From Flavobacterium sp. CF108 (lineage in GTDB: Bacteria; Bacteroidota; Bacteroidia; Flavobacteriales; Flavobacteriaceae), in contig NZ_FQWW01000001.1 of the NCBI RefSeq assembly GCF_900129795.1, forward strand, positions 992,001 to 1,056,000: DNA of 64,000 bases, given 5' to 3'. Below are positions 1-8,872 of the stretch, piece after piece. Both the position numbers and the translations under genes were made by a program. Position 1 is the stretch's first letter, and the number at the start of each line of letters is the position of its first letter. The notes below the pieces were generated by a model. It had not been told where the DNA came from. It saw nothing but the letters and a program-made list of their open reading frames with translations, and ran no database searches.

Positions 1-2
1 AT

Positions 3-98
3 AATTTGAGCGAATTTTTTAAGATTTCCTTCACATTTTCAAGATGTTATATAAAAAAGTGGCTTTTGTTTTGGATAATGAAAAAATTGCACCCTTAA
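3..98 (+). CDS. possible C-terminal end of an unidentified gene (partial)
   Basis: A reading frame is open from the window edge to a TAA at 96-98 and would encode about 31 residues, aromatic and lysine rich and ending in KKLHP. It would converge on the flippase gene that follows. The fragment is too short to assign to a family, and a chance open frame is quite possible. Confidence 0.3.
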   Translation, partial: NLSEFFKISFTFSRCYIKKWLLFWIMKKLHP

Positions 99-142
99 AT
101 AATGAACTTAGGAATTCAGCGATATAGGAATAATAAAAATTC

Positions 143-1612
143 TTAAATTTTTATTCCGATCCTTTTTAGAATATTATCAATAACCTTATTAATATCCGGA
201 GAGATATTAAATTTATAATTTAGGTAAACATATAAAATTGTTACCAAAATTGATTTTAAGGCAATGCTAATAAGCTGGTAAAATGGAAATTCCCAAAAAT
301 AGAAAACAAGAAACAATACGAACGTCAGCAGCATTGAAGAAAGCGTTTCTTTTGTAAAGGGATATAAATGAAGTTTCTTGACAACAAAAAGCAGTTTAGC
401 CAAACTGTATAATGTGATAGACAATAAAGTGGCAAAAGCTGATCCGAAAATTCCAAAAATTGGGATGAAGATCATATTTAAAACTACAGTCAACACTACC
501 AGCATTAATCCTAAATACAATACCATTCGGTAATATTTAGTATTGAAAATGATAGCGTTATTGTTTCCTAAAATCAAATCGAAATATTTAGACAAACCAA
601 TCATAAATACAACTGCGATACCTCCGCTGTATTCTTTTGGAACCAATTCATACAATTGATTAATATTTACAAATATGCAAAGCATCACAAAACCTCCAAC
701 CATTTGTAAATTTATTGAGGTTTTTTTATAAAGTAAATTCAATTCGTCATGTTTGTTCTCGTGCATTAATTTTGCCGTAATTGGATATACAATTTGATGC
801 ATCGCCCGACTCGGAACTGAAATTACCAAAGCAATATAGGTAGCAACAGAATAGAAGGCAATATTTTCAATCTGCATATATTGATTTAATATCATTTTAT
901 CACCATCCAAAAGCAGGTTGGCAACACTTCCAGATAAAATAATATAAAAAGTATATACTAATATGTCTTTTGTATTTGTTGGTATTGTAAACTGAAAAGT
1001 TGGTTTCTGAATACTAAATGCATATAGCATGGTTATCAGGAATGCCAAAAAATACAAAATTGCTGTTGCGTACACAAAACCTTCTACGCTAAGCCAATTG
1101 TAGTAAACACCTATTAATAGAAATAATGAAAATAATCGTAAGCCTACTTCCTTAACAAAGTTTCCAAAAACAGAATGCATATTTACCCGCAGCCAAGCAT
1201 AAAAAATTTCAAAATATGCCATAGACAACCCTATAAATGGTATCAACCAGATGTAACTTTTTACAATCGCATTCTTTTTTGACAAAAAGAACAGGATCTC
1301 ATCGTAAAAAACAAGCCCAATCAATAAGAGTGGAATTATTAATAGCAGAGGGAACAAAACTGTAAAGGATAAAAAACGGGATTTTTCTTCTTCAGTTTGA
1401 TATTGTGAATAAAATTTAACCAGAGTGTTTTGCATTCCTATTGCAAATAAAGGCATAATCACATTAGCACAAGACGTCACATAATTAGTTAAACCATAAA
1501 AAGTTGCGCCTAAAAAAACAGGATATAAATAGAGTGTATTAATGGCTCCAATTCCAAAGCCAATGTAGGTTATTATAGTGTTTTTAAAAGACTGGTTTAA
1601 GACAATACCCAT
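143..1612 (-). CDS. polysaccharide flippase (Wzx-like, MOP superfamily)
   Basis: The 489-residue protein is almost wholly hydrophobic, with about 12-14 membrane segments, and has the N-terminal layout of oligosaccharide flippases (FKNTIITYIGFGIGAINTLY). This family moves lipid-linked sugar repeat units across the inner membrane during capsule, O-antigen or exopolysaccharide synthesis. The gene is followed upstream by a glycosyltransferase on the same strand with a 78-bp gap, which suggests the edge of a surface-glycan cluster that continues outside the window. The substrate cannot be read from the sequence. The family call is secure at superfamily level. Confidence 0.85.
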   Translation of the reverse strand: MGIVLNQSFKNTIITYIGFGIGAINTLYLYPVFLGATFYGLTNYVTSCANVIMPLFAIGMQNTLVKFYSQYQTEEEKSRFLSFTVLFPLLLIIPLLLIGLVFYDEILFFLSKKNAIVKSYIWLIPFIGLSMAYFEIFYAWLRVNMHSVFGNFVKEVGLRLFSLFLLIGVYYNWLSVEGFVYATAILYFLAFLITMLYAFSIQKPTFQFTIPTNTKDILVYTFYIILSGSVANLLLDGDKMILNQYMQIENIAFYSVATYIALVISVPSRAMHQIVYPITAKLMHENKHDELNLLYKKTSINLQMVGGFVMLCIFVNINQLYELVPKEYSGGIAVVFMIGLSKYFDLILGNNNAIIFNTKYYRMVLYLGLMLVVLTVVLNMIFIPIFGIFGSAFATLLSITLYSLAKLLFVVKKLHLYPFTKETLSSMLLTFVLFLVFYFWEFPFYQLISIALKSILVTILYVYLNYKFNISPDINKVIDNILKRIGIKI

Positions 1613-1690
1613 TTTTTGATTGCAGAGTTTAGATTGTAGAGTTTAGATTTTTGATTTTCTGCTCTCTTTTATTTTTTTGAAATTGTTATT

Positions 1691-2974
1691 TTAATTTATC
1701 AATTGTACTAATTGCTTAGTCAGGTTTTTTCGTGAATATTGCTGTAAACCAACACCGTTAGCTTGTAATTTTCCTTCTAAAAATTGATTATAAAAGTCCA
1801 AAATTACACTTTTTAGCTTCGCTTTTTCTGAATAATTAAAAAATACGCCTGTATTGGTTTCTTTTATAATATCGGCAAAATCAGAACCTTGTGGTCCAAT
1901 AGCAATAATTGGACGATTTGAGACCATATATTCAAACAATTTCCCTGGAATAATACTTTTAGTATCTTCAGAGTTTATTTCGATTAAAAGTAAAACCTGA
2001 GACTTTTTTTGGTGGGCAATAGCTTCATTATGCGAAACATATCCTAAAAGGTTCAAATAATCGTTTAGTTTAAATTCTTCTATAGAATCTAAAACTTCCT
2101 GACTTACGGCGCCAATTAATTTAATTTCTAAATGCGTTTTAAAATCTGGAATTTCCTGAAGTAATTCGACCAGACATTCCCATAAAAATTTTGGGTTTCT
2201 ATCTGATAAAAATGAACCGATATGAGCAAGCGTAAACTTAGTATCTAATGTTTGTTTCTCAACGTTCTCAATATCGTAACCATTTGTAATTACTGAAATT
2301 GGCTTATTAGTAATTGCCTGAAACTCGGCTTTTGTAGTTTTACTCGTTACAATTATAGTATCCGCAGAATTAAGAACTTTATGTTCTAAACTTTTATGTT
2401 TTTTGGCAGCATAACTGGATAAACGCAACGCTTTATGATAACCAATTGTTGTCCACGGATCACGGAAATCTGCAAACCATTTTACATTTAATTTTTCTTT
2501 TAATTCTAAACCAATTAAATGTAAACTGTGCGGCGGCCCCGACGTTACGATTGTATCAATATTGTTTTCTTTGATGTATTTTTCAAGATAAGAAACTGAA
2601 GGTTTTACCCAAAAAACTCTCGCATCCGGAATAAATAGATTTCCACGCACCCAAAGAAAAGCTTTGTCTAAAAAAGTCTGCTTTTTTTTATGCGGAAAAA
2701 TTCCTGAACTGATTTTCTTGGTTTTGTTTTTTGAAAAAACAGAAGCTAATTGATAAGGTTCCCAAATTTTATTTTTAAGAACAATTACTTTATCTGATAT
2801 TTCACTTACTAAACCTTCGTCAACAATTGGATAAGTTGGATTTTCTGGAACATAAACAATGGGCTGAACACCAAAGTCTGGCAGATATTTTACAAATTTC
2901 AGCCAGCGCTGTACTCCCGGTCCACCAGCTGGAGGAAAGTAATAGGTTATAATTAAGAGCTTTTTTTGTTCCAA
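1691..2974 (-). CDS. glycosyltransferase, GT4-like
   Basis: The 427-residue cytoplasmic protein has a two-domain GT-B layout. The N-terminus carries ITYYFPPAGGPGVQRWLKF (residues about 9-27), typical of family 4 glycosyltransferases in Bacteroidota, and the C-terminal donor-sugar domain holds GKLFEYMVSNRPIIAIG. GT4 enzymes transfer an activated sugar to a growing glycan with retention of configuration. Donor and acceptor are unknown. It lies directly upstream of the flippase and is probably co-transcribed with it. The start at 2974 puts the conserved YYFPP motif near the N-terminus as expected. Confidence 0.85.
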   Translation of the reverse strand: MEQKKLLIITYYFPPAGGPGVQRWLKFVKYLPDFGVQPIVYVPENPTYPIVDEGLVSEISDKVIVLKNKIWEPYQLASVFSKNKTKKISSGIFPHKKKQTFLDKAFLWVRGNLFIPDARVFWVKPSVSYLEKYIKENNIDTIVTSGPPHSLHLIGLELKEKLNVKWFADFRDPWTTIGYHKALRLSSYAAKKHKSLEHKVLNSADTIIVTSKTTKAEFQAITNKPISVITNGYDIENVEKQTLDTKFTLAHIGSFLSDRNPKFLWECLVELLQEIPDFKTHLEIKLIGAVSQEVLDSIEEFKLNDYLNLLGYVSHNEAIAHQKKSQVLLLIEINSEDTKSIIPGKLFEYMVSNRPIIAIGPQGSDFADIIKETNTGVFFNYSEKAKLKSVILDFYNQFLEGKLQANGVGLQQYSRKNLTKQLVQLIN

Positions 2975-3043
2975 GGAAAATCGTTTATTATTTTAAAGTG
3001 CAAATTTAGAGCTTATTACCAACTTTGCGAAACTCGGTGACAT

Positions 3044-3108
3044 CTTTGTGAATCTTTGCGAAATAACATTTCACAAAGTCACACAAAATATCGCAAAGAT
3101 TCACAAAG
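3044..3108. repeat. inverted repeat with 18-bp arms, downstream of the YfhO gene
   Basis: Arms at 3044-3061 and 3091-3108 are exact reverse complements (left arm CTTTGTGAATCTTTGCGA) with a 29-base loop. It sits between two minus-strand genes, just past the stop of the YfhO-type gene, so it may act as a terminator or as an RNA-stabilising stem. Confidence 0.8.
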
Positions 3109-3119
3109 CAAAACTGAGA

Positions 3120-5576
3120 CTAATTACTGAGACTGCTCACTAACTTCTTTCTTTCAAAATAGATTCCTCCTATTAAAATTACAAACATTCCAATTGAACT
3201 TATTAGATTAATTGTACCTCCTGTTTTAATAACCTGCGGTTCAAACTTAAATTCTATAGTATGTTTTCCGCCCGGAATTTCCATTGCTCTTAAAACATAA
3301 TCAACTGGGAAATGGTCTGTCAATTTTCCGTCAATATAAGCATTCCAGCCATTTTTATAATAGATTTCAGAGAAAACAGCTAAACCATCTTTTTCATTAT
3401 TTGATTGGTATTTTATATAGTTTGGCTTGTACTGAACTACTTTTATTGTTCCGGTTGTGTCCCATTGTTTTTTCATTCGGGCATTTTGGAATTTACTTTC
3501 ATGCTCATGAACGTTAAAAACAGCAACTTTTTTAGTATCGATATGATCTAATGCTTTCATTACATCATCTGGTTTATTTACAAGCTTAACAGTCTCTACA
3601 AACCAAGCATTTCCATTTGCATCAGGATTAATTGCCGGTATAGGTGTACCTGTGCTATCATCAACCTGAATTACATACTTAACATTCAACATATTAAGCA
3701 CTTCAAGATTCATGTTTTTTGATTTATTACCAATTTGGTAATCAAACAATTGCTGCATTCTTCTTGGTTTTGCAGCGTGATATCCTCCAATAGAATGGTG
3801 AAAATAAGAAGCTGTCGCACTTGACATGTTTCCATCTATATCAAAAACTCTGTAATGAGTTGTATCTTCTAAAATTTTAGCATCTGCGGCTGTTTCCTGA
3901 AAAGGAGCTGCAATCTGAACCGGGCTGACAAAATCCTTTGCTGAGACGTATTTTTTGTCAACAAAAAACAAATCAAAAATCATTAAAAGTGCAACGATTA
4001 CCAGAGTTGTAGTTTGTGAAAATTTATTTTTTATAAACAACCATAAAACTCCAAATGTTATTACGACAAAGAATCCTGAACGCAGCAAATCTGCAGAATA
4101 AAGACTTTTTCTATCTTCTATTAAAACATCAACAAATTCTTGTCCGAATCTTTTAAGCCAATAACCATCACCAGCTGCTGAAAAATGAAAGAAACCTTTA
4201 GCAATTACTAAAATAAAAATAACTCCCAATCCAAAAATTCCAGTTTGTATAAGTGCTTTTTGCTGTAATTTAGGTTCGTCTTTTGCTTTAAAAAACGACT
4301 GAATTCCCATTACTGCTAAAACTGGCATACACAGCTCTAAGATTACCTGAATAGATGATACAGCTCTAAACTTATCATACATTGGTACATAATCAATAAA
4401 GAAGTCTGTTAACAGTGAGAAATTTTTTCCCCAGGAAAGTATTAATGAAAATAATGCTCCTGAAAGAAAAACATATTTTATTTTACGGTCATCAATAAAT
4501 AAAGCTAAGACAGCTAAAAAGAATACTACAATTCCAATATACGCCGGAGCAGCAACAATTGGCTGATCTCCCCAATAAGTTGGCATTGCTGATACAAAAT
4601 TTTCAGCATCAGATACTGGCACATTGTGGTCAGTCATAAATGTATACATATTACTGTCTGGACCAACATTTTCATGATTGGAACCTCCAAAAAGTCTCGG
4701 AGCAATTAGATTGAAGCTTTCAGCAATTCCGTAACTATATTCCGTAATATATTCACGGCTCAAAGCGTTTTCGTTTTCCTTTTTAGTTCCGTCAGGATTA
4801 AAAGTTAATTCGCTGTTGCTTCGTGTACTAAACTTAGCATACTCACTTGTCGCTAATAAATTTCCTGCATTAGCACCAATCGCAAAAATTCCGGCTACAG
4901 CCAAAGTTCCAATGGCAATTAAAAGTGGTTTGTATTCTTTATCTTTTATAAAAGTAAAGGCAAAATAACCTGAAAGTATCAATAAGAAAATCAATAAATA
5001 ATAGGTCATTTGAAAGTGGTTCGCATTAACCTCTAACGCAACCGCAAACATGGTGAGCAAACCTCCCCAAATATATTTTTTCTGAAAAACGAGTATAAAT
5101 CCGGCAATAACCAATGGCATATAAGCAATTGCATGCGCTTTTGCATTATGACCAACACCAAGAATAATAATTAAATAAGTAGAAAAACCAAACGCAATCG
5201 CACCGATAAAAGCTTTTAAAGGATCTGTTTTTAAAACTAATAACAAACCATAAAATCCTAAGAAGTATAGAAATAAATAATCAGCCGGACGTGGTAAAAA
5301 ACGTAAAACATCATCTATTTTACCAACAAAATCGTTTGGATAATTTGCTCCTAACTGATAAGTCGGCATTCCGCCAAAAGCAGAGTTTGTCCAATATGGC
5401 TCTGTATGTTCTGCTGCTCTAAAGTCATTTTGCTCTTTCGCCATTCCGGTGTATTGAGCAATATCTGACTGGAAAATTTGTTTTCCCTGCAAAACAGGGT
5501 AAAAGTAAATTAAAGAAACGAGAATAAAGCCCAGGATTACAAGGGCGTGCGGATAGAATTTATTTACTATTTTCAA
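3120..5576 (-). CDS. YfhO-family multipass membrane protein
   Basis: The 818-residue protein has one N-terminal membrane segment, a soluble loop with conserved aromatic and acidic residues (SDIAQYTGMAKEQNDFR), about ten further membrane segments and a large C-terminal extracytoplasmic beta-type domain before a last membrane helix. This matches the YfhO family, which is related to GT-C-type glycosyltransferases and is linked in Gram-positives to glycosylation of lipoteichoic acid. In Bacteroidota the role is not established. It follows DUF4834 on the same strand (51-bp gap) and precedes the surface-glycan genes, consistent with envelope glycan work, but that is inference. Confidence 0.8.
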   Translation of the reverse strand: MKIVNKFYPHALVILGFILVSLIYFYPVLQGKQIFQSDIAQYTGMAKEQNDFRAAEHTEPYWTNSAFGGMPTYQLGANYPNDFVGKIDDVLRFLPRPADYLFLYFLGFYGLLLVLKTDPLKAFIGAIAFGFSTYLIIILGVGHNAKAHAIAYMPLVIAGFILVFQKKYIWGGLLTMFAVALEVNANHFQMTYYLLIFLLILSGYFAFTFIKDKEYKPLLIAIGTLAVAGIFAIGANAGNLLATSEYAKFSTRSNSELTFNPDGTKKENENALSREYITEYSYGIAESFNLIAPRLFGGSNHENVGPDSNMYTFMTDHNVPVSDAENFVSAMPTYWGDQPIVAAPAYIGIVVFFLAVLALFIDDRKIKYVFLSGALFSLILSWGKNFSLLTDFFIDYVPMYDKFRAVSSIQVILELCMPVLAVMGIQSFFKAKDEPKLQQKALIQTGIFGLGVIFILVIAKGFFHFSAAGDGYWLKRFGQEFVDVLIEDRKSLYSADLLRSGFFVVITFGVLWLFIKNKFSQTTTLVIVALLMIFDLFFVDKKYVSAKDFVSPVQIAAPFQETAADAKILEDTTHYRVFDIDGNMSSATASYFHHSIGGYHAAKPRRMQQLFDYQIGNKSKNMNLEVLNMLNVKYVIQVDDSTGTPIPAINPDANGNAWFVETVKLVNKPDDVMKALDHIDTKKVAVFNVHEHESKFQNARMKKQWDTTGTIKVVQYKPNYIKYQSNNEKDGLAVFSEIYYKNGWNAYIDGKLTDHFPVDYVLRAMEIPGGKHTIEFKFEPQVIKTGGTINLISSIGMFVILIGGIYFERKKLVSSLSN

Positions 5577-5627
5577 TTTTGGCTGGTTTGGTTAAATGAT
5601 GAATCCTAATACTATAAGGATACAAAC

Positions 5628-5915
5628 TTAATCTATTTCTTCGTAATCAACATAATCGCCTACCTTTTTGGTTTCGCGAGGCTTTTTGGCATTAGCAGTA
5701 TTAATGATTATTTCGTCATTATTGTTATTACGGGTTTGCTGCCAAGAATTATCCTGACTGTATTGTTGTTGTCTTTGAAAATTTTCTCCTGCTTTCTCTA
5801 CCGCTTTTTTAACCAATACCGGCAAAAAGATTCGGGCTAAAAATTTAAAAATATAATAAAACGCAATAATCCACATTATCGTTTTAAACAAATTTGTAAA
5901 AGATGCTTCTTGCAT
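5628..5915 (-). CDS. DUF4834-family small membrane protein
   Basis: The protein has about 95 residues. A hydrophobic N-terminal half (one or two membrane segments, WIIAFYYIFKFLARIFLP) is followed by a hydrophilic, Gln/Asn-rich and Lys-rich tail ending in DYVDYEEID. The layout matches the DUF4834 family of Flavobacteriia, whose function is unknown. The frame is open upstream to a TTG at 5936, but a good -7 promoter box covers 5934-5941. I therefore start at the ATG at 5915 (MQEASF); the ATG at 5921 is the alternative. It probably shares a transcript with the YfhO-type gene downstream. Confidence 0.7.
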   Translation of the reverse strand: MQEASFTNLFKTIMWIIAFYYIFKFLARIFLPVLVKKAVEKAGENFQRQQQYSQDNSWQQTRNNNNDEIIINTANAKKPRETKKVGDYVDYEEID

Positions 5916-5933
5916 GATCATATAATTTTTTTC

Positions 5934-5941
5934 CAAAATTA
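5934..5941 (-). promoter_or_regulatory. -7 promoter box for the DUF4834 gene
   Basis: TAATTTTG on the minus strand matches the Bacteroidota -7 consensus TAnnTTTG. No clear -33 box is seen. Its position rules out translation from the TTG at 5936. Confidence 0.5.
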
Positions 5942-5996
5942 GTAAATCCGTTGTTTAAAATTAAAATATCAATCTTAAATAAATAATAAAATATAG

Positions 5997-6004
5997 TACA
6001 TTTG
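5997..6004 (+). promoter_or_regulatory. -7 promoter box for the transporter-like gene at 6040
   Basis: TACATTTG is a full match to TAnnTTTG and lies 35 bases before the ATG, so a leader of about 30 nt is expected. It is divergent from the box at 5934-5941. Confidence 0.6.
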
Positions 6005-6039
6005 AAATGCGTTATAGCTTTTAATCAAAAAATACATTT

Positions 6040-7011
6040 ATGTTGAAAATTAAAAACTTACTCTTTGCGTTTCTTTTTTTAGTACCACAATTTTTCTTCG
6101 CACAATATACAGATGTGATTAATTCGAACCGTCCGGGCGAAACGATGTCGGCTTATGCGGTTGGAAAATCAGTTATTCAGGGCGAAATTGGCGTTTATGG
6201 AATTAAAGAAAAACACGACTTATTAGATTATGACGCTACCGGTTTTGGTACAGATTTAACCGTTAGATATGGTGCTTTTTTTGAACAGCTGGAATTTATT
6301 TTAGATGTTCAGTATCAAATGGAAAACTTTGATACTCCATATACAAGTTATAAAAAGAACAACTTCAGACAGACCGTTTTAGGAGCTAAATACCTGATTT
6401 ATGATCCTTATAAAAACTACAAAAAAGAAGCTAATATTTATAGTTACAAAGCGAATCATAGTTTTCAATGGCGTGAATTAATTCCGGCTGTTTCTATTTT
6501 TGCCGGAGCGAATTTTGTTGGTGCCGATAATCCATATTATTTCTCTCCAAATGGAGATATTTCACCAAAAGTTGCTTTGGTAACTCAAAACTTATTTGGC
6601 GGCGGAAGATGGGTTTTTGTAACCAATATTATTGCAGATTATATTGGAACAGATTATCCGAGTTATGGTTATATTTTAACTTTAACTCACGGATTTAATG
6701 ACAAATGGTCTGGATTTGTTGAGAATCAAGGATACAAAAGCGATTTTTACAGCGATGCCATTGTGCGTGGCGGTGCGGCGTACCTTTTGTCTCCAAATAT
6801 GCAGGTTGATGCCTCTATAAGTACTAATTTCAAAAACACGCCTTCTATTTTATATGGAGGAGTTGGTTTTTCATGGCGATATGACGGATGGTACAAGGAA
6901 AAACAAATTGCTAATAAGAACAAAGAAAAAGCAAAGAAAAACTCTGATAATAAAGATGAAAAAGTAGATTATCAGGAAAAAGAAAGAAAACGTAAAGCTA
7001 AATACGAATAA
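6040..7011 (+). CDS. outer-membrane beta-barrel transporter-like protein
   Basis: The 323-residue exported protein has a signal peptide ending near residue 21 (LFLVPQFFFAQ). It carries NSNRPGETMSAYAVGKSVIQ early in the mature part, a signature of the MetA-pathway/transporter-like family (PF13557 type), and alternating hydrophobic and polar strands expected of an outer-membrane barrel. The C-terminus ends in about 40 charged residues (many Lys and Glu), which is unusual for a barrel and would lie outside it. The substrate is unknown. It is followed 43 bp later by a GNAT gene on the same strand. Confidence 0.7.
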   Translation: MLKIKNLLFAFLFLVPQFFFAQYTDVINSNRPGETMSAYAVGKSVIQGEIGVYGIKEKHDLLDYDATGFGTDLTVRYGAFFEQLEFILDVQYQMENFDTPYTSYKKNNFRQTVLGAKYLIYDPYKNYKKEANIYSYKANHSFQWRELIPAVSIFAGANFVGADNPYYFSPNGDISPKVALVTQNLFGGGRWVFVTNIIADYIGTDYPSYGYILTLTHGFNDKWSGFVENQGYKSDFYSDAIVRGGAAYLLSPNMQVDASISTNFKNTPSILYGGVGFSWRYDGWYKEKQIANKNKEKAKKNSDNKDEKVDYQEKERKRKAKYE

Positions 7012-7054
7012 ATTTAATAATCAAACCTTTAAACAAGGAGCTAATACCACCTTA

Positions 7055-8173
7055 ATGATTACAATCAAAGAAGCCAAAACTAAAAAAGAACTAACAGATT
7101 ATATAAAATTCCCATTTTCACTTTATAAAGACAATCCGTATTGGGTTCCTCCTATTATTGCTGATGAATTAGAGTCTTTTGATAAAACTAAAAACCCTGC
7201 TTTTGATAATGCAGAAGCTTATTTTTATCTGGCTTACAAAGACAATGAAATTGTTGGGCGAATTACGGCTATTATAAACTGGGCAGAAGTAAATAATCAG
7301 CATAAAAGAAAGGTTCGTTTTGGATGGTTTGATGTTATTGATGATATCGAGGTAACTAAAGCGCTTCTTGAAAAAGTTTACGAATTAGGCAGAAAACATA
7401 ATCTGGAACATACCGAAGGTCCAATGGGTTTTTCTAACTTAGATAAAGTTGGAGTTCTGACAGAAGGTTACGACCAAATGGGGACTATGATTACCTGGTA
7501 CAATAATCCTTATTATGTTACTCATTTTGAACAATTAGGATTTCAAATTGAGAAAGAATACATCGAAAGTATTTTCCCGTTTTCGAATGTAAAACCAGAA
7601 TTTTTCCTGAAAGCTCAGGAATTAATCAAAAAACGTTACGGACTCAGAGCATTAACTTTCACCAAAACAAAAGACATAATGCCGCATGTGGACAAGATGT
7701 TTGATTTGTTTAACGAATCGTATGCTAAACTGGCTTCTTTTGTAGCTATTTCAGATGTCCAAAAAGAATATTTTAAAAAGAAATACATCAGCTTTATCAA
7801 TCCAGAATATATAAAGTTTGTGGTGGATAAAGAGGATAATTTAGTTGCTTTTAGTATTGTAATGCCAAGTTTTTCAGAAGCATTACAAAAAGCCAAAGGA
7901 AAACTTTTCCCATTTGGTTTTATCCATCTGTTAAAAGCCAGAAAGAAAAGTAAAGATGTTGTTTTTTACCTTATCGGAGTTCATCCTGATTACCAAAACA
8001 AAGGTGTTACAGCTATTATTTTTGATGAATATTTTAAAACTTTTTCTGAAAAAGGAATTCAAAATTGCATCAGGACTCCTGAATTAGCTGAAAATACAGC
8101 AATTCATTTACTTTGGAAAAACTTTGATCCAAAAGTTCATTGCCAGAGAAAAACTTATTTGAAATATTTATAA
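7055..8173 (+). CDS. GNAT-type N-acetyltransferase-like protein, two tandem GNAT folds
   Basis: The 372 residues appear to form two GNAT-like halves. The N-terminal half contains FYLAYKDNEIVGRITAIIN (strands 3-4 of the fold) and the C-terminal half carries VHPDYQNKGVTAIIFDEYF, which fits the acetyl-CoA pyrophosphate loop. Proteins of this length are widespread in Bacteroidota and have no defined substrate. The start at 7055 gives the usual MITIKEAKTKKELTDYIKFP N-terminus. It probably forms an operon with the upstream barrel protein and ends at a bidirectional terminator. Confidence 0.75.
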   Translation: MITIKEAKTKKELTDYIKFPFSLYKDNPYWVPPIIADELESFDKTKNPAFDNAEAYFYLAYKDNEIVGRITAIINWAEVNNQHKRKVRFGWFDVIDDIEVTKALLEKVYELGRKHNLEHTEGPMGFSNLDKVGVLTEGYDQMGTMITWYNNPYYVTHFEQLGFQIEKEYIESIFPFSNVKPEFFLKAQELIKKRYGLRALTFTKTKDIMPHVDKMFDLFNESYAKLASFVAISDVQKEYFKKKYISFINPEYIKFVVDKEDNLVAFSIVMPSFSEALQKAKGKLFPFGFIHLLKARKKSKDVVFYLIGVHPDYQNKGVTAIIFDEYFKTFSEKGIQNCIRTPELAENTAIHLLWKNFDPKVHCQRKTYLKYL

Positions 8174-8210
8174 GTTTTCAGTCGCAGTTTTCAGTTTTCT
8201 GTGAACATAA

Positions 8211-8246
8211 AAAAATCCATTCGCTCCCAAAACGAATGGATTTTTT
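8211..8246. terminator. bidirectional intrinsic terminator
   Basis: A stem of 13 bp (AAAAATCCATTCG and its complement) encloses a 9-base loop and is flanked by A and T runs, between convergent genes ending at 8173 and 8264. Confidence 0.85.
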
Positions 8247-8263
8247 ACTTTAATAACAATTCA

Positions 8264-8749
8264 TTAATCCACTTTGCAATCTATTTTGGTCAGCGTATTT
8301 TTCTGATCAAATTTTAGTTTGGTTTTATCCTTAAATGTTACTTTGTCATTGGCTTGTACAACATCTCCGTATCCTTCAATTAGAGTTCCGTCTTTTTGTA
8401 AAAAAACAACTTCTCGTACAGATGAAGTTCCTTCAGAATTAAACGTATAATCGGCAACTATGGTGTCACCTTTCATATTTCCAATCAGTGTTCCTTCGTT
8501 TTTATCTTTTCCTACCAGATTATAGCTTAATTTTCCATTTACTTCCTGATGAGAGTTTACATTAAAACTGATCTCAATTACGCTTCCATTTGCTTTCCAG
8601 GCGTAACATTGATCTCCTGCCGGTTCGGCAATTTCAGCCTCTTTTGGAGGATTTGGTATAATTTGTACGGGCTCTGTAGTAGTCGTTTCTTTTTTACAGG
8701 AAATAAGAACCGTCAAAATTAGGGTCGCTATTGCTAATACTTTTTTCAT
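8264..8749 (-). CDS. hypothetical lipoprotein
   Basis: The 161-residue protein has an N-terminal signal with lipobox LISC (Cys18) followed by KKETTTTEP, so it should be a lipoprotein facing the periplasm or the surface. A short Pro/Glu linker leads to a domain of about 110 residues rich in predicted beta strands, with GKLSYNLVGKDKNEGTLIGN and two cysteines (QCYAW and the C-terminal KIDCKVD) that could form a disulfide. I do not recognise a function. It stands alone between two terminators. Confidence 0.75.
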   Translation of the reverse strand: MKKVLAIATLILTVLISCKKETTTTEPVQIIPNPPKEAEIAEPAGDQCYAWKANGSVIEISFNVNSHQEVNGKLSYNLVGKDKNEGTLIGNMKGDTIVADYTFNSEGTSSVREVVFLQKDGTLIEGYGDVVQANDKVTFKDKTKLKFDQKNTLTKIDCKVD

Positions 8750-8800
8750 AATGCTGTGCTTTTTATTTTGTGGTTTATGAATTAAAGTTACTTGAAATAA

Positions 8801-8834
8801 AAAAAATCCATTCGTATAACAAATGGATTTTTTT
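8801..8834 (-). terminator. intrinsic terminator of the alpha-oxoamine synthase gene
   Basis: A 12-bp stem (AAAAAATCCATT / AATGGATTTTTT) lies just past the stop at 8873 on the minus strand and is followed by a T run. The stem resembles the terminator at 8211-8246. Confidence 0.8.
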
Positions 8835-8872
8835 ACATAATTTCCACTTAAGGAAATCTATTTTTAAATTAA